A stretch of DNA of 34,254 nucleotides, taken from the NCBI GenBank assembly GCA_947489135.1, contig CANLCU010000009.1, forward strand, positions 1 to 34,254, given 5' to 3'. Of this stretch, positions 16,452 through 26,388 are shown in pieces. The notes below the pieces were generated by a model, which was not told the DNA's origin, did not search any database, and saw only the letters and a list, made by a program, of their open reading frames with translations. Every line of letters starts with the position of its first letter. The stretch's first letter is position 1. Both the position numbers and the translations under genes were made by a program. This DNA comes from Micrococcales bacterium. GTDB taxonomy: Bacteria; Actinomycetota; Actinomycetes; Actinomycetales; Microbacteriaceae.

Positions 16452-18122
16452 TTAAAGACCCTTGAGCCATAGAGTCTCGTTAGGGCGAACCTCGTCGCTT
16501 ACTCCCTCGAGGCTAGAGATCAGAACTTGGCCTTCAGGCATTGAGATTGCAACACTACCGAAGTTGTGAATTACAAGAATCCCATTGTTCCTAAAGGCAA
16601 GGGAACTATTGGTGCAGAGTTCTGTAACCCATTCAAATGAACCGTGGCCTAGATCTAGTTCTTTTCTAAGGGCTAAAACTGCTTTATACATCTCAAGAGT
16701 TGAACCTGCTTTGCCTTCTTGAAGATCTCTCGAGTAGTTCTTATAGATATCTGGTTGAGGTAGCCAGGCACTTCCAGTTGAAGAGAATCCGTTTGATGCG
16801 TTCACTCCAGCTTCCCAAGGAAGTGGAACACGGCAACCATCTCTTCCAACTCTTGCTCCATTGGTTCTAAAGAAGGTTGGGTCTTGTCTGAATTCATCTT
16901 CGAGAGTGGTGTGTTCAGGAAGACCTAGCTCTTCTCCTTGGTAAAGATACATAGAACCAGGAAGAGCGAGAGTGAATAGTGTCGCTGCTCTTGCTTTAGT
17001 TAGACCTAGCTCATTATCAGGTTGAGGATTCTTAGGACCAATGCCATCAGATGCTGTTGATCTTCCATAATCACCACCAAGTCTTGAAGCATGTCTAATC
17101 ACATCGTGATTAGAAAGCACCCAAGTGCTTGGTGCTCCAACACTGTCGAATGCTTCGAAGGATTCGTTGACTGTTTTGAAAATAGATTCAGCGGTCCAGA
17201 GTGAATCTAGATATCTGAAGTTAAAGGTTTGATGGAATTCATCTGGTCTAACCCATAGAGCCATAAACGAAAGAGGTAGAACATATGCCTCTCCACACAT
17301 CACTCGCTCACCTGGATAGCTATCTAGGATTGCACGCCATCTTCTAAAGATGGTGTGAACAGAATCTTGGAACCACATCGGAGGATTCTCTTCACCTTCA
17401 ATAAAGCCAGCACCTGCTCTATCAACATAAGGATGATCAGGCAGTCCTTTGGCTTTAGCCATGGCGTGTGGCTGGTCAACTCGGAAACCATCAACGCCTC
17501 TGTCTAACCAGAACTTGAGGACATCTTCAAAAGCTTCTTGAACTTTAGGGTTCTCCCAATTGAGATCTGGTTGAGATGAATCAAAGAGATGGCAGTACCA
17601 CTGGCCTAAAGAACCATCAGGGTTTGTGACTCTGGTCCAGGCAGGACCTCCAAACATAGACACCCAGTTGTTAGGCGGTAAATCTCCATTGCCATCTTTG
17701 AAGTGGTAGAACTCTCGCTCGGGTGAACCCTCAGGAGAGTTCAGAGCTGCTTGGAACCAAGCATGTTGATCACTTGAATGATTAGGAACAAGATCCACCA
17801 GGATCTTTAGTCCTAGTTCATGAGCTCTATTGAGCATCACATCAAAATCATCGAGAGTTCCAAATAGTGGATCAACCCCTCTGTAATCAGAGACGTCATA
17901 GCCAGCATCCTTTTGAGGGGATGGCATAAAAGGGGATAACCATATGGCATCTATCCCTAGAGAAGCAAGGGATTCAAGTCTTGAAGTAATACCTTTTAGA
18001 TCTCCCATGCCATCGCCATTGCCATCAGCAAATGACCTTGGATAAACCTGGTAGATAACTGCGGAACGCCACCAGTCTGCCTTTTTACTAGCTGGGTGAG
18101 TAACTGCTCCAAATAACTCCAT
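16452..18122 (-). CDS. GH13 alpha-glucosidase (paralog 1)
   Basis: WWRSAVIYQVYPRSFADGNGDGMGDLKGITSRLESLASLGIDAIWLSPF, VDLVPNHSSDQHAWF, VDGFRVDQPH, WVLSNHDVIRH. Confidence 0.93.
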   Translation of the reverse strand: MELFGAVTHPASKKADWWRSAVIYQVYPRSFADGNGDGMGDLKGITSRLESLASLGIDAIWLSPFMPSPQKDAGYDVSDYRGVDPLFGTLDDFDVMLNRAHELGLKILVDLVPNHSSDQHAWFQAALNSPEGSPEREFYHFKDGNGDLPPNNWVSMFGGPAWTRVTNPDGSLGQWYCHLFDSSQPDLNWENPKVQEAFEDVLKFWLDRGVDGFRVDQPHAMAKAKGLPDHPYVDRAGAGFIEGEENPPMWFQDSVHTIFRRWRAILDSYPGERVMCGEAYVLPLSFMALWVRPDEFHQTFNFRYLDSLWTAESIFKTVNESFEAFDSVGAPSTWVLSNHDVIRHASRLGGDYGRSTASDGIGPKNPQPDNELGLTKARAATLFTLALPGSMYLYQGEELGLPEHTTLEDEFRQDPTFFRTNGARVGRDGCRVPLPWEAGVNASNGFSSTGSAWLPQPDIYKNYSRDLQEGKAGSTLEMYKAVLALRKELDLGHGSFEWVTELCTNSSLAFRNNGILVIHNFGSVAISMPEGQVLISSLEGVSDEVRPNETLWLKGL

Positions 18123-18307
18123 AGCCTTGATTTTAGGCTCAAAAAGGGGCGGGGCTAGTCTACAGGAACAGGGCTGTTCCGTGTATTTACCCGAAATTAG
18201 GCTATAAAAGAAGTAGTTACAAATAAATAACGAACATTTACAAAGTTTCCAAAATGGAACAAGTAGTTACTAATCTGAACATTAACCATTTCAAAGGGGG
18301 AGTTTGA

Positions 18308-21300
18308 ATGTCTAAGCAACCAGCCAGCGCAGGAAAAATTATTGGGATCACCTGTGGGTCTCTATTCGCTGTGTTTGTGATTTTACCCATAGCGGGCATG
18401 CTCTTATCCTTTGTAGGCTTCGACCTACTCTCATTCGTCATACCACTACTAGTAGTGGGTCTCGTCGTATTCCTAATCCTTCGGGATAGGAAGAAGAGGT
18501 GGGCACCTCTTATTGCTCAAGCTATGGAACCTGTTCCAAGTGTGAGCGCTCAAGCGGCACCTCAGCAGACATTTGTTGGCGGGGATATTCCAACGACTGT
18601 TTGTCAACACAGTTTCTCTGCTGAAGATCTGGCGGGTAAAGCTACCATTACTTGTCCTTGTGGTTACAAGTTCAAAACTAGAGATCTGCTTGACTACCAA
18701 ACTCTGAGCGCTAGCTATCTGCGCATTGAGAGAGATTTGATGGCGGTGCGTCAAAGACTAGTTGCGTCAACTAACGCAACTGCTCCTGCAACTTCTTCTC
18801 AAAGTGTTTCTCCAGCTGCTCCGGTTGTTAAGAAAGTTAGAAAAGCAAAGAGCTCTCTTTCACTTCAGCAGTGGTTGATCATGGGTGCTAGCGCAATCAT
18901 CGTTGTTGCCGGAAGCATATTTGTTTCCACCAACCTAGATACCTTCCCAGAGGAAGGGTTCCTAGCAGTAACTCTCGGCGTTGGTATAGGAACGGCAATC
19001 TTGGCTTTCTGGGGAAGAAAGTTCTCCGTCATGTTGGCAAACTTCATGGCAACATTCTCTTCCGCCATGTTGATGTTTGCGATTCTGGTAGCAGGAGATA
19101 TTTCTAGCCCAACCTTCACTTGGGAAACAGCACCCGCCTGGTACTGGACTGCAAACCTCTTTGTTGTTTCACTCGTTTCATTTGTGCTCGCGAGATTCAA
19201 GTCAAACTTCGGTTGGAAGATTATTTCTCTAGCTGGTCTAGGTGCTTCAGCACTTGTGTTCATGTTTGGCGAGCTAGTAAACCGATTTGAAATTGGCTCA
19301 GATTCATTCGCTTGGTTCTGCTCAACTGCAACTCTGGGAGCAGTTCTAGTTGCTCTTGCAAGTAAGCGAGTTGCTCTGATCAAGTTCAAGCTTGATAAGG
19401 GAACTCCTGATCTTGAGTATGAGAAGGACTTAGCAAAGCGTGAAGATGACGCTCTGCAGAAGTTCACACTGTTTAGCGTTGCTGGTTTTGCTTTGCTAGG
19501 TGTGGGTTACCTAGTTATGAACATGCTTCGTTTTGGTGAGACTCCAGAGCCTGTGTCATTCACTGTCTTTGCACTGGTAAGCGTTTTAGCTGTAGCCACA
19601 AGATCTGTGTGGGTTGAAGCTCTTGGCACAGAAGAGAAGGTAGTGGGCCGAATCAATACTTGGCTACACATCTACGCTTATTCTGCGGTAGCTCTTGCTC
19701 TGAATACTTGGATTGTATTCATCGATCCAAGTAACTACTGGCTAGGAGTGTTTGGAACCGCAGCAATCATGTTTGGTGCCGTAGCTGTTGGTTACTTTGT
19801 CAAGAGAATTGGCGAGCACCCTATTGCCATTCAGGTAGCCCACTTCACTGTGGCAGCATCCTGGGTTCTTTGGTACATCGGTGTTGAGAAGGAGATATTT
19901 GAATACCTTGCAGCCTTCGGTATCTTCTTTGTAGCCTTCGGTCTGTCTTTGGTTTACCAGAGCTTGCTAGGTGCCAGAAGAGGCTCAATGGTTGTGGCTA
20001 CGGTATTCCACTTCTTAGGTCTAGGTTCTCTATTCCTAAGTGTGACCGGTGGGTCAGGTGTGATCTTCAGCTCTATTGAAAGTCGCGTTACTTTCGATGT
20101 TTACACACTTGAGTATGCGCTAGTTGCTCTAGGTATCGTGCTTCTAGCTGCTGCTTACTCTCCTCTGACTGCTTTGGTGAATAAGAAGCTAGGCAAAGCA
20201 CTTGACTCTGGTTCTCAGATAGTCATCTTCATCTTTACTACTCTGCTTACTGTTTTACTCACCTTCCAGTTCGAGTGGGAGAGGCCGGTAACTCCACTAG
20301 ATGAGATTTACCTCGCAGGTACATTAGGTGGAGCAGCCCTTACAACCGGTCTGCTTGCTGCAAGATATGCAGTCAAAGCACAGGGTCTGAGCGCAGTAGT
20401 TCTTCGCTACTCATATGCTTTCCAGGGAGTTTTGGCTCTGAGATTGTTAGTTACAGATCGCAACAACGAAGATCTGTTTGTAACAGGACTGGCACTAGTT
20501 GCAATAGCAGTAGTGAACTATGGCATCTCATGGATTGGGAAGGTCAAGTCTTCTGTTTGGTTGGCTTATGGCTTCTCACTCCTTGGATTACTTATCGTTG
20601 CAATTGCACAAAGAGACGAACTCGAAGTAGCAGCCCACCTTGCTCTGGTAATTGTTAGTGCACTTGCTTTGAACCTCGTACTGAGAATTGTGGACAAGCG
20701 AGTATCAGGACGTTACACAACGTACTTCTCACTCATAAGTGTGTTTGGTCTATCAGTTACATCGATTTTGATGAACACCGTAGAGTGGACTCTTTATGCT
20801 GATTCAACTCAGGTATACCTAGGTCTAGGAATTCTAACGTTGGTAGCTGTTCTTTCAGCAGGGGCAGCCGAACTAAAGACAGTGTCTTCAGAGAGAGTTG
20901 CTATTGCTCTGAGAGTGACTGGTTTGGCATATCTATTCCTTGCCTTCTCAACACTGGCCGGATTCAACATCCTTGATGTTACAAAGGAAGAAGTTAGCTT
21001 TAGAAGTATTGCACTTTCTGCGATCTTTGCTGTCATTGTCTTTAGACAGCTCAACGTATCTAGTACTGCAAAGTCTCAAACTACATACGGTTGGTTTGCT
21101 CTTAGCTATCTAGCTCCAGTAACAGTTGCTCTGTTTGTTAGCGATTTGCTAAGAGACTCAATTGATCTAGATAAGTTCAACCTCGAACTTTACACAGTGC
21201 CTCTAGCTATTGCTATTGCTCTTCCAGCTTTGTTCAACAAGGCAGCAAGCCAGAGCCTTAGAAGATTAGCTGGCATGGATGTGCCACTGCTATTCCCAGT

Positions 21301-22324
21301 AGCAGCATCTGCTATCTACTCTCTAACTCAGAACGTAAATGAAGAAGCAACTGTTTATCGACTAGTTGCATCGACAGCAATTCTTGCTCTGTACTCCTGG
21401 TTTAGATTCTCTAAGGCACCTAACCTGCTTTGGGCAATTCTGGAATACACAGGTCTTGTAGGTCTAGGTCTATCGCTAGCTCAACTAGTTGAGGTACTAG
21501 CTCCAGATCTAATGGAAGGTCCTGAGCTGTTTGGTCTGGGAGCTGCAGCTGCAATCGTGGTTGGCAACATGAACCTGAAGAAGATTGTTGATTTCAAATC
21601 AACCCTGTTCAGTTACGGATTGCCTCTGTTCACACTGGTACTGCCTTCGATCATCCATACCTACACAACTCTGGATATCTCGATTGCGCTAACTAACCCA
21701 ACTCAGATCACTCGCATTGTTGGAGTGCTATTGATTGCTCTGGTTTCACTAATTCTTGGTATTAGAAACGGAAACCTTGGAACAGCAGTAGCTGGTGGAG
21801 CTGCGCTATCACTACTTATCTTGCCTATCACTTGGGCAAGTGCAGGTCAGAGTTCAGACTATGAAACAACAGTTGCTCTTAGAGCACTAGGTGTTTCACT
21901 GTTCCTATTCCTCTTCCTAGGTGGATTGAGAAGTATCAACAAGTTACCTGATAGCAGCTACATCTATCTAGGTATTCCATCTGTAGTAGCCCTAGGTCCA
22001 TCATTGTTCTTGACCTTTACTTCAATCGGGAACTCATCTCTGACTCAGGTTGACTGGTGGAGATTCGGAATCATGATGGTTGCAACAGTTACCTTGCTGG
22101 TAGTTGGAGCTCTCAGATCTCTAGGTGGATTGTTCTTCCCAGGATTAGTTGGAGTCATAGTTGGTGTCCTACCGTATGCCTTCCAGCCAATTGCTCGAGA
22201 GAGCTGGTTCCTATGGGTAGTGCTACTTCTAATTGCAGCGGTGATGGTTTGGATTGCTGTTCGTCTAGAGCAGTTACGCAAGCTAGGTAAGTCCGGTGCA
22301 TCTTGGATTAAGTCTCTAAAGTAA
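18308..22324 (+). CDS. Giant polytopic membrane protein (1338 aa) with N-terminal zinc-ribbon-like segment; SCO7613-type family suspected
   Basis: Very many hydrophobic segments across the whole ORF; Cys/His-containing TVCQHSFSAEDLAGKATITCPCGYKF near the N terminus. Confidence 0.8.
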   Translation: MSKQPASAGKIIGITCGSLFAVFVILPIAGMLLSFVGFDLLSFVIPLLVVGLVVFLILRDRKKRWAPLIAQAMEPVPSVSAQAAPQQTFVGGDIPTTVCQHSFSAEDLAGKATITCPCGYKFKTRDLLDYQTLSASYLRIERDLMAVRQRLVASTNATAPATSSQSVSPAAPVVKKVRKAKSSLSLQQWLIMGASAIIVVAGSIFVSTNLDTFPEEGFLAVTLGVGIGTAILAFWGRKFSVMLANFMATFSSAMLMFAILVAGDISSPTFTWETAPAWYWTANLFVVSLVSFVLARFKSNFGWKIISLAGLGASALVFMFGELVNRFEIGSDSFAWFCSTATLGAVLVALASKRVALIKFKLDKGTPDLEYEKDLAKREDDALQKFTLFSVAGFALLGVGYLVMNMLRFGETPEPVSFTVFALVSVLAVATRSVWVEALGTEEKVVGRINTWLHIYAYSAVALALNTWIVFIDPSNYWLGVFGTAAIMFGAVAVGYFVKRIGEHPIAIQVAHFTVAASWVLWYIGVEKEIFEYLAAFGIFFVAFGLSLVYQSLLGARRGSMVVATVFHFLGLGSLFLSVTGGSGVIFSSIESRVTFDVYTLEYALVALGIVLLAAAYSPLTALVNKKLGKALDSGSQIVIFIFTTLLTVLLTFQFEWERPVTPLDEIYLAGTLGGAALTTGLLAARYAVKAQGLSAVVLRYSYAFQGVLALRLLVTDRNNEDLFVTGLALVAIAVVNYGISWIGKVKSSVWLAYGFSLLGLLIVAIAQRDELEVAAHLALVIVSALALNLVLRIVDKRVSGRYTTYFSLISVFGLSVTSILMNTVEWTLYADSTQVYLGLGILTLVAVLSAGAAELKTVSSERVAIALRVTGLAYLFLAFSTLAGFNILDVTKEEVSFRSIALSAIFAVIVFRQLNVSSTAKSQTTYGWFALSYLAPVTVALFVSDLLRDSIDLDKFNLELYTVPLAIAIALPALFNKAASQSLRRLAGMDVPLLFPVAASAIYSLTQNVNEEATVYRLVASTAILALYSWFRFSKAPNLLWAILEYTGLVGLGLSLAQLVEVLAPDLMEGPELFGLGAAAAIVVGNMNLKKIVDFKSTLFSYGLPLFTLVLPSIIHTYTTLDISIALTNPTQITRIVGVLLIALVSLILGIRNGNLGTAVAGGAALSLLILPITWASAGQSSDYETTVALRALGVSLFLFLFLGGLRSINKLPDSSYIYLGIPSVVALGPSLFLTFTSIGNSSLTQVDWWRFGIMMVATVTLLVVGALRSLGGLFFPGLVGVIVGVLPYAFQPIARESWFLWVVLLLIAAVMVWIAVRLEQLRKLGKSGASWIKSLK

Positions 22325-22338
22325 ATCGATAAGTTAAA

Positions 22339-22372
22339 CAGAAGTGCCCGGCTTCTATGCCGGGAACTTCTG
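22339..22372. terminator. Bidirectional terminator-like hairpin between convergent genes
   Basis: CAGAAGT-GCCCGGC-ttctat-GCCGGG-a-ACTTCTG. Confidence 0.7.
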
Positions 22373-22390
22373 CGTTAACCGCTTTCTTAT

Positions 22391-24118
22391 TTACAACTTT
22401 ATCCAAACTGTGTTGTCGTGCTCTAACTCACCCTCAATTGTTAGGTCGTGTTGAGTTGTTACGAGGATTTCACCAGCAGGTAGAACTACAGAGTTACCGG
22501 TGAAGTTTGAGAGAACCAATACGCCATTGTTTACGTAGGCAAGTGTTGATTCATCCATGAACTCAGGAGCCCAACGGAATTCACCGTTACCTAGATCATG
22601 AGCTTTACGCATCTTTAGTAGTTGCTTATAGAGCTCAAGGGTTGATCCAGCAACGCCTTCCTGCTCACTTCTTGCATATCTCTTGTATGAAGAAGGCTGA
22701 GGAAGCCAAGACTTTCCATTGCTTGAGAAGCCATTAGATTCGTTAGCTCCTGCTTCCCAAGGAAGTGGAACACGGCAACCATCACGGCCAACTCGCTCAC
22801 CATTGGTTCTAAAGAAGGTTGGGTCTTCACGGAACTTGTTGTCCAGAGTGGTGTGCTCAGGTAGACCTAGTTCTTCACCCTGGTAGATGTAAGCACCACC
22901 AGGGAGTCCAAGCATGAAGGCAGTAGCTGCTCTTGCTCTTCTTAGACCTTTAGCTTCATCTGGTTGTTCATACTTAGGGCCAATGCCATCACCTTGTTTA
23001 GGGATCTTGTCGTAAGCCATTCTTGTGGCGTGACGAATAACATCGTGGTTTGAAAGTACCCAAGTAGATGGAGCACCAACAGCACCAAACTCTTTTAGAG
23101 ATTCAGTAACTACGTTGTGTAGTTTGTCTTTGTCCCAAGGAGTTTCTAGATAACCGAAGTTAAAGGTCTGGTGGTATTCGCCAGGTCTAACCCAACGAGC
23201 CATTCTTGATAGTGGAAGCACCCATGCTTCACCACACATAGCTCTGTCATCGTATTCATCCAAGATTGCACGGAATCTCTTGTTGATTTCGTGAACACCG
23301 TTCTGGCCCCAGAAAGGATTCTCAACCTGAAGACGAGCAATAAGTTCTTCTTCTGTTTCTTGAGTCTTGATTGCATCAGGTGAATCTTGACCAGACATTG
23401 TTGAGTTGTTTGAAACAACATCAGGTAGTCCATCAACCTTGATCATTCCGTGAGCTACGTCAATACGGAAACCAGCAGCACCTCTGTCTAACCAGAATCT
23501 CAATACTGAATCAAACTCTGCTCTTACTTCTTCGTTCTGCCAGTCAAAGTCAGGCTGAGATGAATCGAAGATGTGTAGGTACCACTGACCTAGAGTTCCA
23601 TCTGGTTCTGTGATTCGACTCCAGGCAGCTCCACCAAATACTGACTCCCAGTTGTTTGGAGGTAGTTCACCGTTTTCACCCTTGCCGTCTCTAAAGATGT
23701 AGCGAGCACGTTCTTTAGAACCAGGAGCAGCCTCTAGAGCTTCCTGGAACCAAACGTGCTGGTCGCTTGAGTGGTTAGGAACTAGGTCAACAATGATCTT
23801 CAAACCAAGTGTGTTGGCTCTAGCCACCAATGCATCGAAGTCAGCAAGGTTTCCGAATAGCGGGTCAATGTCCTTGTAGTCAGCGACGTCATATCCAGCG
23901 TCTTTCTGAGGGGACTTGAAGAAAGGGCTGAACCAGATAGCGTCAATGCCTAGCTCAGCTAGGGATTCTAATCTCTGAGTAACACCCTTAAGATCTCCCA
24001 TTCCATCGCCATTGCCATCAGCAAAGGAGCGAGGGTAAATCTGGTAAATAACGCTAGTTCTCCACCATTCGGCGTCTTTTCTAGCGCTTGAGAGCACTTC
24101 GTTCGATATTCCAACCAT
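22391..24118 (-). CDS. GH13 alpha-glucosidase (paralog 2)
   Basis: WWRTSVIYQIYPRSFADGNGDGMGDLKGVTQRLESLAELGIDAIWFSPFF; same motifs as paralog 1 with an internal insertion (VVSNNSTMSGQDSPDAIKTQETEEELIARLQ). Confidence 0.93.
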   Translation of the reverse strand: MVGISNEVLSSARKDAEWWRTSVIYQIYPRSFADGNGDGMGDLKGVTQRLESLAELGIDAIWFSPFFKSPQKDAGYDVADYKDIDPLFGNLADFDALVARANTLGLKIIVDLVPNHSSDQHVWFQEALEAAPGSKERARYIFRDGKGENGELPPNNWESVFGGAAWSRITEPDGTLGQWYLHIFDSSQPDFDWQNEEVRAEFDSVLRFWLDRGAAGFRIDVAHGMIKVDGLPDVVSNNSTMSGQDSPDAIKTQETEEELIARLQVENPFWGQNGVHEINKRFRAILDEYDDRAMCGEAWVLPLSRMARWVRPGEYHQTFNFGYLETPWDKDKLHNVVTESLKEFGAVGAPSTWVLSNHDVIRHATRMAYDKIPKQGDGIGPKYEQPDEAKGLRRARAATAFMLGLPGGAYIYQGEELGLPEHTTLDNKFREDPTFFRTNGERVGRDGCRVPLPWEAGANESNGFSSNGKSWLPQPSSYKRYARSEQEGVAGSTLELYKQLLKMRKAHDLGNGEFRWAPEFMDESTLAYVNNGVLVLSNFTGNSVVLPAGEILVTTQHDLTIEGELEHDNTVWIKL

Positions 24119-24168
24119 GCTCTCAAAGTTACGCTAGAAAAAAGGCTCAAACGCCAGTGTTTACCAAA

Positions 24169-24184
24169 ATGTAATCGCTTACAT
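24169..24184. promoter_or_regulatory. LacI-family-like operator in the divergent GH13 intergenic region
   Basis: ATGTAATCGCTTACAT: arms ATGTAA/TTACAT with central CG. Confidence 0.55.
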
Positions 24185-24270
24185 TCTCTCTTGCTAGATT
24201 TGGTCTAAGCGTCAAATCTGACAAGACTTGTCTCTAGACCTAGCCCGCTAAGCCCAAGAACTGGATACTC

Positions 24271-26130
24271 ATGAAATCTGCTCTAGACCTTCTGCCAAGA
24301 GGGCTTTACCCTCACCATGATGGATCTGCTCTTTATGTTCCAAATCAGAAGCCGCAGGTTGGCGACAAGATCAAGCTCCGTATTCGAGTTCACTCTGCTC
24401 TAGGCAAGATCAAAGAGGTAAGAGTTCGATTCAGTGAATCAGGTGAAGCATTCCCATCTCCACCAGCCAAAGTAGTTTCAACTAAGAATGACTGGAGTTG
24501 GTTAGAAGCAGTTATCACCATGCATAACCCATACATGAACTACAGATGGTTTATTGAAATGACTGATGGCTCTAGCTATTGGCTAAACGCTCGAGGCTTA
24601 TCTGAACTTGAAATGCCTGATGTTGAAGATTTTAGAATCAATACTTTCTCTTCTGCTCCTGACTGGGGGAAGAAAGCTGTGATGTATCAGATCTTCCCTG
24701 ATCGTTTTGCTAAGTCAGAAAGATTGGCAAAGCAAAAAATTCCTAGTTGGGCAATAGCTAAACAATGGGGAGACAAAGTAATTGGGTCAGGTCCTGGAAC
24801 GAGCGAGCAGTTCTTTGGTGGAGACATCTATGGAATTACAGAACACCTAGATCACCTAAAGGCTTTGGGTGTGACATTGATTTATCTAACTCCAGTATTC
24901 CCAGCTAAGAGCAACCATAGATATGACGCATCTAGTTTTGATGAAGTAGATCCGCTCCTTGGTGGAGACAAAGCACTTATTGAGTTAGCGCAAGCTGCAC
25001 ATAAGAAGGGCTTCAAGATTATTGGCGATCTAACTTCTAATCACTCAGGAGCTGCTCATGAATGGTTCAAGGCTTCTTATAAGAAGCCAGGGGCCAAAGA
25101 GTCAGAGTTCTATTACTTCAGTAATAAGAACAAAGATTACGACTCTTGGTTTGGTGTTCCATCTTTACCTAAGTTCAACTGGAACTCACAGGAGCTAAGA
25201 AAGAGATTCATCACAGGTTCTAAGTCAATTGTGGCCAGATGGATCAAGAAGCCATTTGCTATGGATGGCTGGCGTATTGATGTTTCGAATATGACTGGTC
25301 GTATTCGTGAAGAAGATATGTATATGGAACTCCAGGTTCTTATTCGTGAATCTATGCAGAAGATAAATCCAGACACCATTCTTCTAGGTGAATATACCGG
25401 GGACGCTGCCTACCAAATTCAAGGTGAAGGTTGGCATGGAGCCATGACTTATTACAACTTCACTAAGCCTGTTTGGAGATGGTTCTACAACCCAAACGTT
25501 AAAGCTGAAGCTGGTTTCCTAGGTATTGGTAAGACAAAGATCAACGGTGTTGAGATGGTCAAACAGCATCTCGACTTTGCTGCTGGCTTCCCTTGGCATG
25601 TTCGTCTACACAACATGAACCCACTGGACACTCATGACATTCCTCGATTCAAAACCTTTGCAATGCCTGGAGCTCAGAAGGTAGCTGCAGGTATGCAATT
25701 CACATTCCCTGGTATGCCAGTTATCTGGGCTGGAGATGAGTTTGGTCTTGATGGTCATAACGGCGAAGAGTCAAGAACTCCTATTCCTTGGAATAACGAG
25801 AGACCTAACGATAGAACCATGCTTGTGAACTACAAGGCTTTCGCCAAGATCAGAAAAGAGAACAGTGCTCTGCACGATGGCTCTATGAGATTCGTTTATG
25901 TCTCCAACGAAGTCATCGCTTATGTTCGTGAGAACAAGAAGCAGACCATCTTGACTGTGGCTACCCGAGGCACAGACACCAATGCTGCTATTGCTTTGGA
26001 TGCTGTTGCTGGGTTGAAGCAGGCTGAGAATCTCTTTGGTGGAGCCAAGCTAACTTTTGATGGCAAGGTAGCCAAACTCCCTACAGATCCACTAACAATC
26101 AACATATATAGGCTTCCTGCGGCTATCTAA
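24271..26130 (+). CDS. GH13 alpha-amylase-family glycosidase (neopullulanase/maltogenic-like) with N-terminal beta domain
   Basis: KKAVMYQIFPDRFAKSERL, GVTLIYLTPVFPAKSNHRYD, IIGDLTSNHSG, DGWRIDVSNM, PLDTHDIPRF. Confidence 0.9.
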   Translation: MKSALDLLPRGLYPHHDGSALYVPNQKPQVGDKIKLRIRVHSALGKIKEVRVRFSESGEAFPSPPAKVVSTKNDWSWLEAVITMHNPYMNYRWFIEMTDGSSYWLNARGLSELEMPDVEDFRINTFSSAPDWGKKAVMYQIFPDRFAKSERLAKQKIPSWAIAKQWGDKVIGSGPGTSEQFFGGDIYGITEHLDHLKALGVTLIYLTPVFPAKSNHRYDASSFDEVDPLLGGDKALIELAQAAHKKGFKIIGDLTSNHSGAAHEWFKASYKKPGAKESEFYYFSNKNKDYDSWFGVPSLPKFNWNSQELRKRFITGSKSIVARWIKKPFAMDGWRIDVSNMTGRIREEDMYMELQVLIRESMQKINPDTILLGEYTGDAAYQIQGEGWHGAMTYYNFTKPVWRWFYNPNVKAEAGFLGIGKTKINGVEMVKQHLDFAAGFPWHVRLHNMNPLDTHDIPRFKTFAMPGAQKVAAGMQFTFPGMPVIWAGDEFGLDGHNGEESRTPIPWNNERPNDRTMLVNYKAFAKIRKENSALHDGSMRFVYVSNEVIAYVRENKKQTILTVATRGTDTNAAIALDAVAGLKQAENLFGGAKLTFDGKVAKLPTDPLTINIYRLPAAI

Positions 26131-26199
26131 GGTTTGCCTATGGTTTGCCTTGGTGGTAATCTCTAACGGTGCCTAAGCCTGTTTATTCAAGGTAGTCAC

Positions 26200-26271
<72 letters not shown>

Positions 26272-26275
26272 CTGC

Positions 26276-26352
26276 GGCGGGGTAGCTCAGGTGGTTAGAG
26301 CACACGACTCATAATCGTGGTGTCGCGGGTTCAAGTCCCGCTCCCGCTACCA
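26276..26352 (+). tRNA. tRNA with CAT anticodon, most likely elongator tRNA-Met (CCA encoded)
   Basis: Acceptor GGCGGGG/TCCCGCT, anticodon stem-loop CACGA-CTCATAA-TCGTG, T-arm GCGGGTTCAAGTCCCGC, encoded CCA. Confidence 0.88.
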
Positions 26353-26388
26353 GGGCCCTTTGGGCTAAATATCTGCGAAACTTGACCC

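Noticed and set aside
18865-19467. 200-aa minus-strand ORF inside the giant membrane-protein gene
   Set aside because: Fully antisense to a convincing long hydrophobic coding frame; no RBS or recognisable domain.
22615-22830. Alternate-frame ORFs inside GH13 paralog 2 (also 23146-23436, 23968-24150)
   Set aside because: Same-strand shifted frames within a clear GH13 CDS; no evidence of frameshift in the main frame.
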